Notes under the pieces: generated by a model
What the model was told of the DNA's origin: nothing
What the model saw: only the letters and a program-made list of their open reading frames with translations
Databases searched by the model: none
Assembly (NCBI RefSeq): GCF_014284175.1
Contig: NZ_JACOGA010000012.1
Location: forward strand, 114,368-178,367
From: Affinundibacterium flavidum
Lineage (GTDB): Bacteria > Pseudomonadota > Gammaproteobacteria > Burkholderiales > Burkholderiaceae_D
DNA length: 64,000 nucleotides
Direction: 5' to 3'
Shown here: positions 1 through 8,850 of the stretch, one piece after another
Numbering within the stretch: the first letter of the stretch is position 1
How the letters are laid out: each line of letters begins with the position of its first letter
Translations under genes and position numbers: made by a program

Positions 1-1689
1 GATGGCTCCCATGTTCTCGCAGAATTCAAAATGAATAATGTGATTCCAGATCATGATGAGCGTGCTTATAAGGCAGCCGCGCTCACTGTGCCTCCATTAC
101 CGCAGGTAGTGAGCCCCGTAATGTCTAAGTCGGTGAATAGGCGGATAGAATTCGCAGAATTTGATCAAGAAAAATACTTGGCGCAGGCAAAAGCACAATT
201 TGGTAGTAAAAATGTAATGGCGGCAATTCCTAGTGATTATGTGCCAGTCGTTCGGATTTTGGTGAACTTCACCGCAAAAGCAGAAGCCTACCCTTCGGGC
301 GCGACAAATCAACAAGCTATCGAGTGGCTGGTCGACCAAGTTAATCTCGCAGCACTTAATTCTCTCGCACCAGTACGTTTTTCACTAGCGTTTGCAGCAC
401 CGGTTACTTATACCGAAACTGGTAATGTTGCGACCGATCTGGATAGATATTGGAGCAGTACAGATACGTTTATGAATGAAGTTCACACATCAAGACAAAC
501 ACATCTCGCTGATGTTGCTGTGCTATTAACGAATGCAACCAATGCTAACGCCTGTGGGCGATCCAAAGAAATTAAAGCAGATGCAACACAAGCATACGTC
601 GTCGTAGACATGAGATGTGCAATTGGTAATAATAGTTTTTCGCATGAAATCGCCCATCTTTTTGGTGCGCGCCATGATGCTAAGGCAGATGATTTGCAAA
701 TCCCGTACAAATTTGGTCATGGTTTTAAGCAGGGTAGCGCGGAAGGTGATGTTCGAACTATTATGGCTTATCCCGATCTAAAAGCGGACGGGAGCGTAGA
801 TCCCAACGATCTGAGTGTCCGAACTAATTATTTTTCAACACCGGATATCCTTCATCCTAATGGCAGAGCAATCGGTAATACAGGCACTGCGAACGTTGTT
901 CGCGTACTTAGGGAGCGTGCAGCGGATCTCTCAAAATTTCAATCTGCGCCATTAACATATGAAAAAACGCGTGCAACTTTTAAAATTTCTCAAAGCAATT
1001 CTGAGCTCTACGTACAAGATACTACTTTAGGAGTCCCGGATTCAGAAACAATCCTAAAAGCAGGTACTAATTCCATTACATTTACTGATATGCGGGTGAA
1101 TTTGAACACGGCAAGACAGGCGAAAACGATCCCTGCTGATAAATTACAGTCCTTAATTGAGTTGTATATCGCCTTTATGAATCGCTTACCAGATTCAGAT
1201 GGACTTGAATACTGGATCGGCGAAGTCAAACGTGGTCAGACTATTAATCAAATCGCAGAAAATTTTTATGATGCTGCTGTTTCGTATAGCAATTTGACAG
1301 GTTACTCTACAGCGATGAGCCATAGTGATTTCGTGATCAAAGTATATAAAAATGTCTTAGCGCGAACGGTCACTGCCAGTGATTCTGGTGTGGTGTATTG
1401 GACTGGAGAATTGTCTTCGGGCCGACAAAGTCGTGGTCAGGTAGTTTCTTCCATTTTAACGTCTGCACACGGTTTTAAAGGCGATGCTACTTGGGGCTGG
1501 GTTGCGAATTTGTTGGACAATAAGCTTTTTGTAGGTAATTACTTTAGCTTGAAGCAGGGTTTAAGCTATCGCACAGGGGAGACGAGTATTACTAAAACCA
1601 TGCAGATTGCGGCAGCTGTGACACCTACCGATACTGCTGCAGCTATTAGAATTCTTGGATTAAGTGACCAATTAGATTTGACGCAATAA
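1..1689 (+). CDS. Metzincin-type zinc protease with C-terminal DUF4214-like domain (5'-partial)
   Basis: The reading frame is open from base 1; the first ATG is at 31 (552 aa from there), but no stop or signal peptide precedes it, so the gene probably starts before the window. Counting from that ATG, the metzincin zinc motif HEIAHLFGARHD lies at residues 205-216 (His205, Glu206, His209, His215), with a plausible Met-turn (TIMAYP) about 40 residues later. This predicts a reprolysin/M12-like endopeptidase. Residues about 365-480 carry the LYIAFMNRLPDSDGLEYW pattern of DUF4214, a domain common in secreted proteins and often linked to S-layer or cell-surface functions. Likely secreted or surface-bound; the substrate cannot be told. 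Confidence 0.75.
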   Translation, partial: DGSHVLAEFKMNNVIPDHDERAYKAAALTVPPLPQVVSPVMSKSVNRRIEFAEFDQEKYLAQAKAQFGSKNVMAAIPSDYVPVVRILVNFTAKAEAYPSGATNQQAIEWLVDQVNLAALNSLAPVRFSLAFAAPVTYTETGNVATDLDRYWSSTDTFMNEVHTSRQTHLADVAVLLTNATNANACGRSKEIKADATQAYVVVDMRCAIGNNSFSHEIAHLFGARHDAKADDLQIPYKFGHGFKQGSAEGDVRTIMAYPDLKADGSVDPNDLSVRTNYFSTPDILHPNGRAIGNTGTANVVRVLRERAADLSKFQSAPLTYEKTRATFKISQSNSELYVQDTTLGVPDSETILKAGTNSITFTDMRVNLNTARQAKTIPADKLQSLIELYIAFMNRLPDSDGLEYWIGEVKRGQTINQIAENFYDAAVSYSNLTGYSTAMSHSDFVIKVYKNVLARTVTASDSGVVYWTGELSSGRQSRGQVVSSILTSAHGFKGDATWGWVANLLDNKLFVGNYFSLKQGLSYRTGETSITKTMQIAAAVTPTDTAAAIRILGLSDQLDLTQ

Positions 1690-1734
1690 TCGCTGAGCGA
1701 TTTTAATAAGCGCCTTATAAAAGATGTGGTTGGC

Positions 1735-1797
1735 AGGAATCTGACGGTGTCGATTGAACAACAGAGGCCGTCGGATTCCTACTTATTTTCTATTTTC
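1735..1797 (+). terminator. Probable intrinsic terminator after the metzincin gene
   Basis: A 13-bp stem with one G-U pair (1735-1747 with 1768-1780, 20-nt loop) is followed on the + strand by a T-rich run (ACTTATTTTCTATTTTC). The long loop makes it a weak-looking terminator. It lies between the convergent metzincin gene and mnmA. Confidence 0.5.
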
Positions 1798-2895
1798 TTA
1801 AGTCCAAGCCGAATTAATAATCCCACCACCCAAACAAACATCGCCATCATACAAAACCGCAGATTGTCCCGGCGTTACTGCCCATTGTGCTTCGTCAAAA
1901 TGCAATTGAAATAGCTCCTTGTCGCCGCTAAAGCGACATGCCATATCTGGTTGGCGATAGCGCGTTTTTGCTGATAATTTTTCCAGATCCGGCGCATGTC
2001 CCGCAACCCAACTGACTTGTGCGGCTTCTAATGAATTCGAGAGCAACCACGGATGATCATGTCCTTGCACCGCATACACCCGATTATTGGCGACATCTTT
2101 GCGTGCTACGTACCAGGCGTCGCTGCTGCCATCGGCATTTTGATGAGATTTGATTCCGCCTATGCCTATGCCTTTGCGTTGACCTAAAGTATAAAAACTC
2201 AGCCCCACATGCTTGCCGATGATTTCTTCATCCGGTGTGCGGATTTCGCCTGGTGCGTAGGATAAATAGCGATTTAAAAATTCGCGGAAAGGACGTTCAC
2301 CTATAAAGCAAATGCCGGTCGAGTCTTTCTTTTTCGCATTCGGCAAATTGATCTGTTCAGCAATTTTACGCACTTCGGTTTTATTGATCTCACCGAGTGG
2401 GAATAGGGTATTTTTAAGCTGCGCCTGATTCAAACGATGTAAGAAATAACTTTGATCTTTGCTGGCATCAAGTGCCTTCATTAACTGGAATTCGCCATTC
2501 ATTTCACGCACACGCGCATAGTGACCGGTCGCGATATAGTCAGCACCGAGTTTCATCGCATGATCTAAGAAGGCTTTGAACTTGATTTCAGCATTGCACA
2601 AGACATCAGGATTTGGTGTACGACCAGCTTGATATTCACGCAAAAATTCAGCAAATACGCGGTCTTTATATTCACTGGCAAAATTCACAGTTTCGATATC
2701 GACACCGACCACATCAGCAACGCTCACAGCATCAATCAAATCTTCACGCGTCGAGCAATATTCAGAATTGTCATCATCTTCCCAATTCTTCATGAACAAG
2801 CCTATCACCTCATAGCCTTGCTCCTTTAAGAGCCAGGCCGAGACCGAAGAATCTACACCACCGGACATACCGATGACTACGCGTTTTTTACTCAT
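1798..2895 (-). CDS. mnmA: tRNA-specific 2-thiouridylase MnmA
   Basis: 365 aa, the normal length for MnmA/TrmU, which uses ATP and persulfide sulfur to make 2-thiouridine at wobble position 34 of tRNA-Lys, -Glu and -Gln in the cytoplasm. The PP-loop SGGVDSS is at residues 11-17. The two catalytic cysteines are visible: Cys100 in [13 protein letters not shown] and Cys196 in [12 protein letters not shown]. The C-terminal beta-barrel region ends in a typical GGGII segment. It lies downstream of nudJ on the same strand, the same neighbourhood as in E. coli (nudJ-mnmA), but the two are separated here by a 195-bp gap holding an inverted repeat. Confidence 0.96.
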   Translation of the reverse strand: MSKKRVVIGMSGGVDSSVSAWLLKEQGYEVIGLFMKNWEDDDNSEYCSTREDLIDAVSVADVVGVDIETVNFASEYKDRVFAEFLREYQAGRTPNPDVLCNAEIKFKAFLDHAMKLGADYIATGHYARVREMNGEFQLMKALDASKDQSYFLHRLNQAQLKNTLFPLGEINKTEVRKIAEQINLPNAKKKDSTGICFIGERPFREFLNRYLSYAPGEIRTPDEEIIGKHVGLSFYTLGQRKGIGIGGIKSHQNADGSSDAWYVARKDVANNRVYAVQGHDHPWLLSNSLEAAQVSWVAGHAPDLEKLSAKTRYRQPDMACRFSGDKELFQLHFDEAQWAVTPGQSAVLYDGDVCLGGGIINSAWT

Positions 2896-2933
2896 GAATA
2901 TTCCTGCTAATTTTTATACTGTTCTTGAAAGTC

Positions 2934-3052
2934 AAAACCCCTCAACGCCGAGGCACCGAGACGCCGAGAAAATCGAAATGAGAGGAAACAAGTCGACTCA
3001 GCGTTTTCTCAGCGTTTCTCTGCGCCTCCGCGTCTCGGCGTTGAGGGGTTTT
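2934..3052. repeat. Intergenic inverted repeat, family A copy 1
   Basis: Perfect 19-bp terminal arms (2934-2952 and 3034-3052, core CTCAACGCCGAG) bound a 119-bp palindrome-like element made of GAGACGC/CAGAG-type units. It fills the gap between nudJ and mnmA. A second copy is at 37604-37728 and a degenerate single arm at about 44421-44446. Elements of this 'CGCCGAGACGCAGAGG' type are scattered between genes in many bacterial genomes; they are non-coding and their function is unknown. Confidence 0.85.
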
Positions 3053-3091
3053 TGCCAGATAACTATCTGTGTTCTACAAACTTGAAATAAC

Positions 3092-3580
3092 TTAAACGCT
3101 TACCACACTAGGATGCGTATACATCAAATCCAAAGGCGCTCTTTGTCCCGCCAAATAATCCTGCAAACATTTCAAAATCAAGGGGCTGCGGTGCATTTCT
3201 TGGCACGCCAGAATCTCTTCATACGTCATCCACAATGCCCGCAAAATGCCGTGATCCAAAGGCCTGTCATGTTGTGCAACAACTTTGCCACAAAAAGCAA
3301 AGCGTAAATAGGTCACTTCTTTGCCTGAATTTGGTGAAATAAACTTCGACATATAGGTACCGATCAAGGCTTCTGGCACAAACTCGTGCGCCGTTTCTTC
3401 CATGGTTTCGCGAATTACCGCTTGCTCTAAACTTTCATTGGGATCCAAATGCCCGGCTGCTTGATTCAGGCGTACGCCATCGGGCGTGGTCTCTTCTATC
3501 ATCAAAAATTCTAAGCGATCACCGTTTTGACGCGGGACGATGGCAGCGACAGTGACCGAAGGTTTCCAAGTGTCAGACAT
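3092..3580 (-). CDS. nudJ: NUDIX hydrolase, NudJ-like phosphatase
   Basis: 162 aa from the ATG at 3580; an upstream ATG at 3628 would add 16 residues unlike the family (MTPYFAFKLS...), so the inner start is preferred. The Nudix box runs from GHLDPNE through RETMEET, with Ala where the consensus has Gly near its end. NudJ hydrolyses hydroxymethylpyrimidine pyrophosphate, thiamine pyrophosphate and nucleoside triphosphates in E. coli, where nudJ also adjoins mnmA. Family assignment rests on the Nudix box, length and this neighbourhood; the exact substrate is inferred. Confidence 0.85.
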   Translation of the reverse strand: MSDTWKPSVTVAAIVPRQNGDRLEFLMIEETTPDGVRLNQAAGHLDPNESLEQAVIRETMEETAHEFVPEALIGTYMSKFISPNSGKEVTYLRFAFCGKVVAQHDRPLDHGILRALWMTYEEILACQEMHRSPLILKCLQDYLAGQRAPLDLMYTHPSVVSV

Positions 3581-3628
3581 AGGTTGGAGTGTGAAAAATG
3601 AGAGCTTAAATGCGAAATAGGGCGTCAT

Positions 3629-4220
3629 TTTACCTTGCTAGCCAACAATTCACCTGTGATTGCAGCAGAATTGGGATCCGAATTTACTAATAAAGATTCT
3701 GTCTATAAGAAAATCCTTCAAACTTGTTGTTATTTGTTACATTAAATTGAAATGGTTGGGCGATCAGCCTGAGCGCATGATTTCCTTCGCCAAGCCTTAT
3801 GCCATCAGTGTTTGGCATATTGATGTTTGAGTTTAAGCGTCGCTGAGGCTGCTTTATGTCGGTGCGATCACATTCATACTGCGGTAGTTTAGTGTGCTTA
3901 TCCTGTGCCAGTATGGTGCGTTTTTCGTGTAATATCGTTGTCGAATATCAAATGTATTATAGGAACCGCCTCAAATTCCCTGTTTGGGCGAATTGCAGTG
4001 GGTAAGGCCTTGCTCTTCATCCCAAAAAGGTAATTTGAGACGGTTCCTAGCCTCCAGTTCAATTTGTGTGTTTTTGAACATCGTGGTGATATAAGTTGAA
4101 ATACCAATCATCTTGTTTGTCTTTTATCCAAGGACAAACAGTTCGCGCTGCACGAAATACCCGAAGTAATCGCTTTTGTAATTGAACTTAACGGTATCAA
4201 AAATAAAAAGGAGTATCTTT
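3629..4220. other. Long intergenic region upstream of pntAa
   Basis: About 590 bp between divergent nudJ and pntAa. It holds the 90-bp inverted-repeat element at 3960-4049 and an AAAAAGGAG ribosome binding site just before pntAa. No credible gene: the 69-codon minus-strand frame at 3898-4107 overlaps the repeat and resembles no protein I know. Confidence 0.6.
3960..4049. repeat. 90-bp inverted-repeat element (MITE-like)
   Basis: The ends TAGGAACCG...CGGTTCCTA form terminal inverted repeats of about 22 bp (3960-3981 and 4028-4049) with two mismatches, around a 46-bp unique centre. The shape fits a short non-autonomous element or the two joined ends of a lost insertion sequence. No clear target duplication beyond TA was seen. 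Confidence 0.65.
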
Positions 4221-5336
4221 ATGAAAATCGGCATTCCCGCCGAAACACGGTCGGGCGAGACGCGCGTTGCGGCTACCCCAGAAACAATTAAGAAATACGT
4301 AAGTGCCAAGCACGAAGTCGTCGTGCAAGCAGGCGCTGGTATCGCCTCATCGATTACGGACGAAGCTTACCAAACGGTTGGCGCAACGATAGTGACTGCG
4401 GCGGATGCTTTTGCTGCAGATTTGATCTTGAAGGTGCGCGCACCTTCTGCAGAAGAACGCGGCTTGATCAAGTCTGGTGCAGTCATCGTTGGCATGCTCA
4501 ATCCTTTTGATGCTGAGAATATCGCCGCAATGGCAGCGCATGGCATCACAGCGTTTTCTTTGGAAGCTGCGCCACGGATTACGCGCGCACAGTCCTTGGA
4601 CGTCTTGTCGTCACAAGCGAACATTGCTGGTTACAAAGCCGTGATGTTGGCAGCTAATACTTACCAACGCTTCATGCCGATGTTGATGACGGCGGCTGGT
4701 ACGGTGAAAGCTGCACGCGTTTTGATTATGGGTGTCGGTGTCGCAGGTCTGCAAGCGATTGCCACTGCGAAGCGTCTGGGCGCAGTGATTGAAGCGTCTG
4801 ACGTCCGTCCTCCGGTTAAAGAGCAGGTCGAATCCTTGGGCGCGAAGTTTATTGATGTGCCCTATGAAACCGATGAAGAGCGTGAAATCGCTAAAGGTGT
4901 GGGCGGCTATGCGCGTCCTATGCCTGCTGCATGGATGGCACGTCAGGCTGCTTTGGTGCATGAACGCGCCAAACAAGCCGACATCATCATTACGACCGCT
5001 TTGATCCCAGGTCGCAAAGCACCGATCTTGATTTCGGAAGAAACAGTGAAAGCGATGAAACCAGGTTCGGTGATTGTCGACATGGCAGTCGAGCAAGGCG
5101 GCAATTGTCCTTTATCCGAGCTAAACAAAACTGTCACCAAATACGGCGTCCACATCATCGGCGAACCGAATCTGGCGACACTGGTGGCTGCAGATGCCTC
5201 AGCGCTGTATTCACGCAATATTCTCGATTTCTTAAAATTGATCATCGATAAAGATGCCAATCTCGCGATCAATAAAGAAGATGAAATTGTGGTCGCTACC
5301 ATGATGTGTTCTGGCGGCGAAGTGTTGAAGAAATAA
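4221..5336 (+). CDS. pntA: Proton-translocating NAD(P)+ transhydrogenase, subunit alpha part 1 (PntAa)
   Basis: 371 aa from the ATG at 4221, which has AAAAAGGAG 9 bases upstream; an upstream in-frame ATG at 4182 lacks this. This is domain I, the cytoplasmic NAD(H)-binding part of the split transhydrogenase, which couples hydride transfer from NADH to NADP+ with proton entry. The family signature around RITRAQSLDVLSSQAN (119-134) and the Rossmann loop GVGVAG (171-176) are clear, followed by ASDVRPPVKEQVESLGAKF. There are no membrane segments, as expected for the three-subunit form. First gene of the pntAa-panD-pntAb-pntB cluster. Confidence 0.95.
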   Translation: MKIGIPAETRSGETRVAATPETIKKYVSAKHEVVVQAGAGIASSITDEAYQTVGATIVTAADAFAADLILKVRAPSAEERGLIKSGAVIVGMLNPFDAENIAAMAAHGITAFSLEAAPRITRAQSLDVLSSQANIAGYKAVMLAANTYQRFMPMLMTAAGTVKAARVLIMGVGVAGLQAIATAKRLGAVIEASDVRPPVKEQVESLGAKFIDVPYETDEEREIAKGVGGYARPMPAAWMARQAALVHERAKQADIIITTALIPGRKAPILISEETVKAMKPGSVIVDMAVEQGGNCPLSELNKTVTKYGVHIIGEPNLATLVAADASALYSRNILDFLKLIIDKDANLAINKEDEIVVATMMCSGGEVLKK

Positions 5337-5410
5337 ATGGAAGACGACAAAAATTAATTTTTATCAGTAAGGCTTAGTAAGTACGTTTAAATAGAAGTTT
5401 TGAGGAAATT

Positions 5411-5773
5411 ATGCAAAGAAATATGTTACGCGCCAAGATTCATCGCGTTTCTGTGACTCAATGTGATTTGAACTATGAAGGTTCATGCGGTATCGATCAG
5501 GATTTACTCGATGCTGCTGATATTAAGGAACATGAACGGATAGAACTCTACAACATCAATAACGGTGAGCGCTTTGCAACTTACGCGATTAAAGGTAAGC
5601 GCGGCAGTGGTGAAATCTCTCTGAATGGTGCTGCAGCACGACGCGTACAACTGGGCGATTTAATGATTATTTGCACTTACGCACCGATGGAGGATGAGGT
5701 AGCAGAAAACTTCAAACCTAAAGTCGTGTTTGTGGATGCCAAGAATAAAATCACCAGCTTGAAAGAATATTGA
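5411..5773 (+). CDS. panD: Aspartate 1-decarboxylase proenzyme PanD
   Basis: 120 aa. PanD makes beta-alanine from L-aspartate for pantothenate and coenzyme A. The self-cleavage site is present as YEGSCG: Gly24-Ser25, where Ser25 becomes the pyruvoyl cofactor. The start [13 protein letters not shown] aligns with the E. coli start and has TGAGGAAATT just upstream. [18 protein letters not shown] and NGAAAR are typical. It is inserted between pntAa (74 bp upstream) and pntAb (76 bp downstream), an unexpected place. All are on the + strand with short gaps, so co-transcription is likely. Confidence 0.95.
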   Translation: MQRNMLRAKIHRVSVTQCDLNYEGSCGIDQDLLDAADIKEHERIELYNINNGERFATYAIKGKRGSGEISLNGAAARRVQLGDLMIICTYAPMEDEVAENFKPKVVFVDAKNKITSLKEY

Positions 5774-5849
5774 TTTGACCTCGATGTTTTCGAAGCTACT
5801 TTTAAAAACTACTGAAGTCCCTTTTTTACCTAATTAAAGAGAGAACGTC

Positions 5850-6173
5850 ATGGATGTAGTAAGTCATACACTCACTAATCTGATCATTTTCGTACTGGCA
5901 ATTTATGTCGGTTACCACGTGGTCTGGACCGTAACACCCGCATTGCATACGCCCTTGATGGCGGTGACGAATGCGATTTCTGCCATCATCATCGTCGGTG
6001 CGATGTTGGCGGCAGGTCTGACTGAAGGTGCACTCGCGCAAGTGATGGGCACGCTGGCAGTCGCTTTGGCAGCGGTCAATGTCTTTGGTGGCTTCTTAGT
6101 CACGCAAAGGATGTTGGAGATGTTTAAGAAAAAAGAGCCTAAAGCGAAGCCTGAACAGAAGGAGGCACAATAA
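5850..6173 (+). CDS. pntAb: NAD(P)+ transhydrogenase, subunit alpha part 2 (PntAb)
   Basis: 107 aa membrane protein with about three hydrophobic segments (roughly 8-28, 36-58, 66-88) and a Lys/Glu-rich cytoplasmic tail. It supplies the alpha-side transmembrane helices (domain II) of the split transhydrogenase. AAAGAGAGAACGTC precedes the ATG. The stop TAA overlaps the pntB ATG by one base (6173), implying translational coupling with pntB. Confidence 0.93.
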   Translation: MDVVSHTLTNLIIFVLAIYVGYHVVWTVTPALHTPLMAVTNAISAIIIVGAMLAAGLTEGALAQVMGTLAVALAAVNVFGGFLVTQRMLEMFKKKEPKAKPEQKEAQ

Positions 6174-7618
6174 TGAGTATGAATCTCGTTACGATGCTCT
6201 ACCTGATTGCATCGGTTTGTTTTATTCAAGCACTTAAAGGTTTGTCGCATCCATCAACTGCACGTAAGGGGAATACCTTTGGCATGATAGGGATGGCAAT
6301 CGCCGCGTTCACCACGGTTGCTCTGATCGTTAAGCTGAAAAACGAAGCGGGTGGTGCTAGCCTCGGTTATGGCTTAGTGATCCTCGGTATCGTAGTTGGT
6401 GGCGGTATCGGTGCCACTTTGGCGAAACGCGTAGAAATGACCAAGATGCCAGAACTGGTCGCAGCGATGCACTCCTTGATCGGTTTGGCGGCAGTCTGTA
6501 TCGCCGTCGCCGTCGTGGCCGAACCATGGATTTTCAACATCACGACACGTGATGCGGCGATTCCATTCGGCAACCGTATTGAATTATTTATCGGTACCTT
6601 CGTCGGCGCGATTACCTTCTCAGGTTCGGTGATCGCCTTTGGTAAATTGTCTGGTAAATACAAGTTCCGTTTATTCCAAGGCGCACCTGTTAGCTTTGCT
6701 GGTCAACACATGCTGAACCTGGTTTTAGCAATCGCGATGGTGGGTCTCGGCTTGGTATTCTGTTTTGATGGTGGCGTTGCTCCAGCGTGGACACCATTTA
6801 TCTTGATGACGGCGATTGCCTTCGTATTGGGCGTATTAATCATCATCCCTATCGGTGGTGCGGATATGCCAGTGGTAGTGTCGATGTTGAATAGTTACTC
6901 AGGTTGGGCAGCCGCAGGTATTGGCTTCTCACTCAATAACTCGATGTTGATTATTGCGGGATCATTGGTCGGTTCTTCAGGCGCAATTCTTTCTTACATC
7001 ATGTGTAAGGCGATGAATCGTTCTTTCTTCAACGTGATCTTGGGCGGCTTCGGTGGCGCTCCAGCAGAAGCGGCAGCTGGCGGCGGTGCACAACGCACAG
7101 TCAAATCGGGTTCACCTGATGACGTCGCGTTCTTGTTAGGCAATGCAGAAACGGTCATCATCGTTCCTGGCTATGGTTTAGCGGTAGCACGTGCTCAGCA
7201 TGCTTTGAAAGAGTTGACGGAAAAACTTACGCACAAAGGTATTACGGTCAAGTACGCGATTCACCCAGTGGCTGGTCGTATGCCTGGTCACATGAACGTC
7301 TTGCTGGCAGAAGCTGAAGTGCCGTATGACCAAGTGTTCGAGATGGAAGATATCAATAGCGAATTCGGCCAAGCCGACGTGGTCTTGGTCTTGGGCGCGA
7401 ATGACGTCGTTAACCCAGCCGCAAAAGATCCAAAATCACCTATCGCGGGTATGCCGATTCTTGAGGCTTATAAGGCGAAAACGATTATCGTTAATAAGCG
7501 TTCCATGGCTTCTGGTTATGCTGGTTTGGATAATGAGTTGTTTTACATGGATAAGACGATGATGGTGTTTGGGGATGCTAAGAAGGTGATTGAGGATATG
7601 GTTAAAGCGGTGGAGTAA
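6173..7618 (+). CDS. pntB: NAD(P)+ transhydrogenase, subunit beta (PntB)
   Basis: 481 aa, normal length. The N-terminal half is a bundle of about nine membrane helices forming the proton channel; the C-terminal third is domain III, which binds NADP(H), with VIIVPGYGLAVARAQHAL and GRMPGHMNVLLAEA. Motif LGANDVVNPAA is typical of the NADP site. Last gene of the operon, followed by a strong terminator at 7648-7686. Confidence 0.96.
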   Translation: MSMNLVTMLYLIASVCFIQALKGLSHPSTARKGNTFGMIGMAIAAFTTVALIVKLKNEAGGASLGYGLVILGIVVGGGIGATLAKRVEMTKMPELVAAMHSLIGLAAVCIAVAVVAEPWIFNITTRDAAIPFGNRIELFIGTFVGAITFSGSVIAFGKLSGKYKFRLFQGAPVSFAGQHMLNLVLAIAMVGLGLVFCFDGGVAPAWTPFILMTAIAFVLGVLIIIPIGGADMPVVVSMLNSYSGWAAAGIGFSLNNSMLIIAGSLVGSSGAILSYIMCKAMNRSFFNVILGGFGGAPAEAAAGGGAQRTVKSGSPDDVAFLLGNAETVIIVPGYGLAVARAQHALKELTEKLTHKGITVKYAIHPVAGRMPGHMNVLLAEAEVPYDQVFEMEDINSEFGQADVVLVLGANDVVNPAAKDPKSPIAGMPILEAYKAKTIIVNKRSMASGYAGLDNELFYMDKTMMVFGDAKKVIEDMVKAVE

Positions 7619-7647
7619 TACGTTTTTCTATGTTTTGATCGCTTGTG

Positions 7648-7686
7648 AAAAAGCCCGCAAGATCTTTGGATTTTGCGGGCTTTTTT
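7648..7686. terminator. Bidirectional intrinsic terminator after pntB
   Basis: AAAAGCCCGCAA...TTTTGCGGGCTTTTTT: a GC-rich stem of about 11 bp with an A-run on the left and T-run on the right, so it can work in both directions. It ends within the stop codon of the convergent gene at 7685-8641. Confidence 0.9.
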
Positions 7687-8641
7687 AGGTTTTCTTGTCT
7701 GTTGGATTGATCATAATTCCTTTTGGTTTTGCAATTTCACAAAATTCTTCTGCAGTATATTTCATTGCAAGTGCGGCTAGTCCGCTTGCTAAAATTGGCA
7801 ACCCTATACGAAAATCGTTTAGGGTTGCAACTGCTGCTGCAGCAAAGTATCCATCATTAAAAACTTTAGGCATTTTTTTTGACCATAGTTTATAAATCGG
7901 ACTATCAGCTTTACAAAAGGTTTTCCATGCGATTCTTTTCAATAGCGCGAAAGTTGTTTTCCCTATATTTCTGGGTTCATGTATTTTCTCTGGTGAGGGT
8001 AACAATTTTCGATCAGGTGCTGGAAGTTGAAGAATTGAATAATTTCTAACGTCGCTTAGTAAATTTAGGCTAGATGTAGGAACACTATTTCCTATGAGTT
8101 TGTAAATTTCATTTTCATCATTATGCTGAATGAGAAAGATTGCTTTAGCTTCGATTTCTTTGATATCTAGCGGGGCGTCATCTGCACCGATCAATTCCGC
8201 AAAAATACACTCTTCTTCTATGCGTTCAATAAATCGTTTTTGAAATTGGTGGCGTGTTTTATCAGAATTTATGTTATTTATATTTTCAATGACACTTTTA
8301 ATGAGTTTTTTTGCTTCATTTATTTTCTTTTGTCGAAGTTGTGTAATCGCTAGCAGTCCACTAGCTTCAAGATATAGTCTAGTGTTTTCTCCAGCAAGTT
8401 TGCGTACGCCAATTAGTCCTGACTCAGCATAGGTAAGTCGATTCGCGTCGACACAAGCTTCGTAGGCCCAAAGCTTTGCCCTCAAAAGCCTGTGATGACT
8501 ACGATTATTTTGAAATAAGACTTGTATTTGTGTTGCTACTTCTATAGCCGATTCATGTTCTTGCCGAGACACCGCTTTTTTTAGGGCGTTTTCGAGCGGC
8601 CTCAGTTTTACTAGTAATTCTTCGGATAGTTTGATTGTCAT
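7685..8641 (-). CDS. Hypothetical protein, alpha-helical, no recognised domain
   Basis: 318 aa; not recognised. Residues about 10-160 are helical and rich in Leu, Ala, Glu and Lys with a repeat-like look (AIEVATQIQVLFQNN, LLAITQLRQKKINEAKKLI), possibly TPR-like. Residues 270-300 form a hydrophobic stretch (YFAAAAVATLNDFRIGLP, ILASGLAALAM) that may lie in or on a membrane. Visibly richer in A/T than its neighbours, with codons such as AAT, ATT and TTA common, and flanked downstream by non-coding repeats, so it may have been acquired. It stands alone and shares the pntB terminator region. Confidence 0.7.
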   Translation of the reverse strand: MTIKLSEELLVKLRPLENALKKAVSRQEHESAIEVATQIQVLFQNNRSHHRLLRAKLWAYEACVDANRLTYAESGLIGVRKLAGENTRLYLEASGLLAITQLRQKKINEAKKLIKSVIENINNINSDKTRHQFQKRFIERIEEECIFAELIGADDAPLDIKEIEAKAIFLIQHNDENEIYKLIGNSVPTSSLNLLSDVRNYSILQLPAPDRKLLPSPEKIHEPRNIGKTTFALLKRIAWKTFCKADSPIYKLWSKKMPKVFNDGYFAAAAVATLNDFRIGLPILASGLAALAMKYTAEEFCEIAKPKGIMINPTDKKT

Positions 8642-8850
8642 GAACGAGTGAAAAGATGCGTATGCAAGAATAATAATGTAGCGTAATCATATATATCTAA
8701 CGTGTCAATTGTGTTTATAGGGTTCAGTAAAATTGAGTTATTTGTATAGTCTAGTAGGTTGGGCAGGTCTTATTGTCCACTCAGAAATACATAATATCGT
8801 TTGCAAGGTAGTCGCTACAAAAATCACTGTAAACACTTTCGTCGTTCACA

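Noticed and set aside
4611..5096. 161-codon minus-strand frame inside pntAa
   Set aside because: Antisense shadow of a conserved enzyme; no ribosome binding site and composition typical of a shadow frame.
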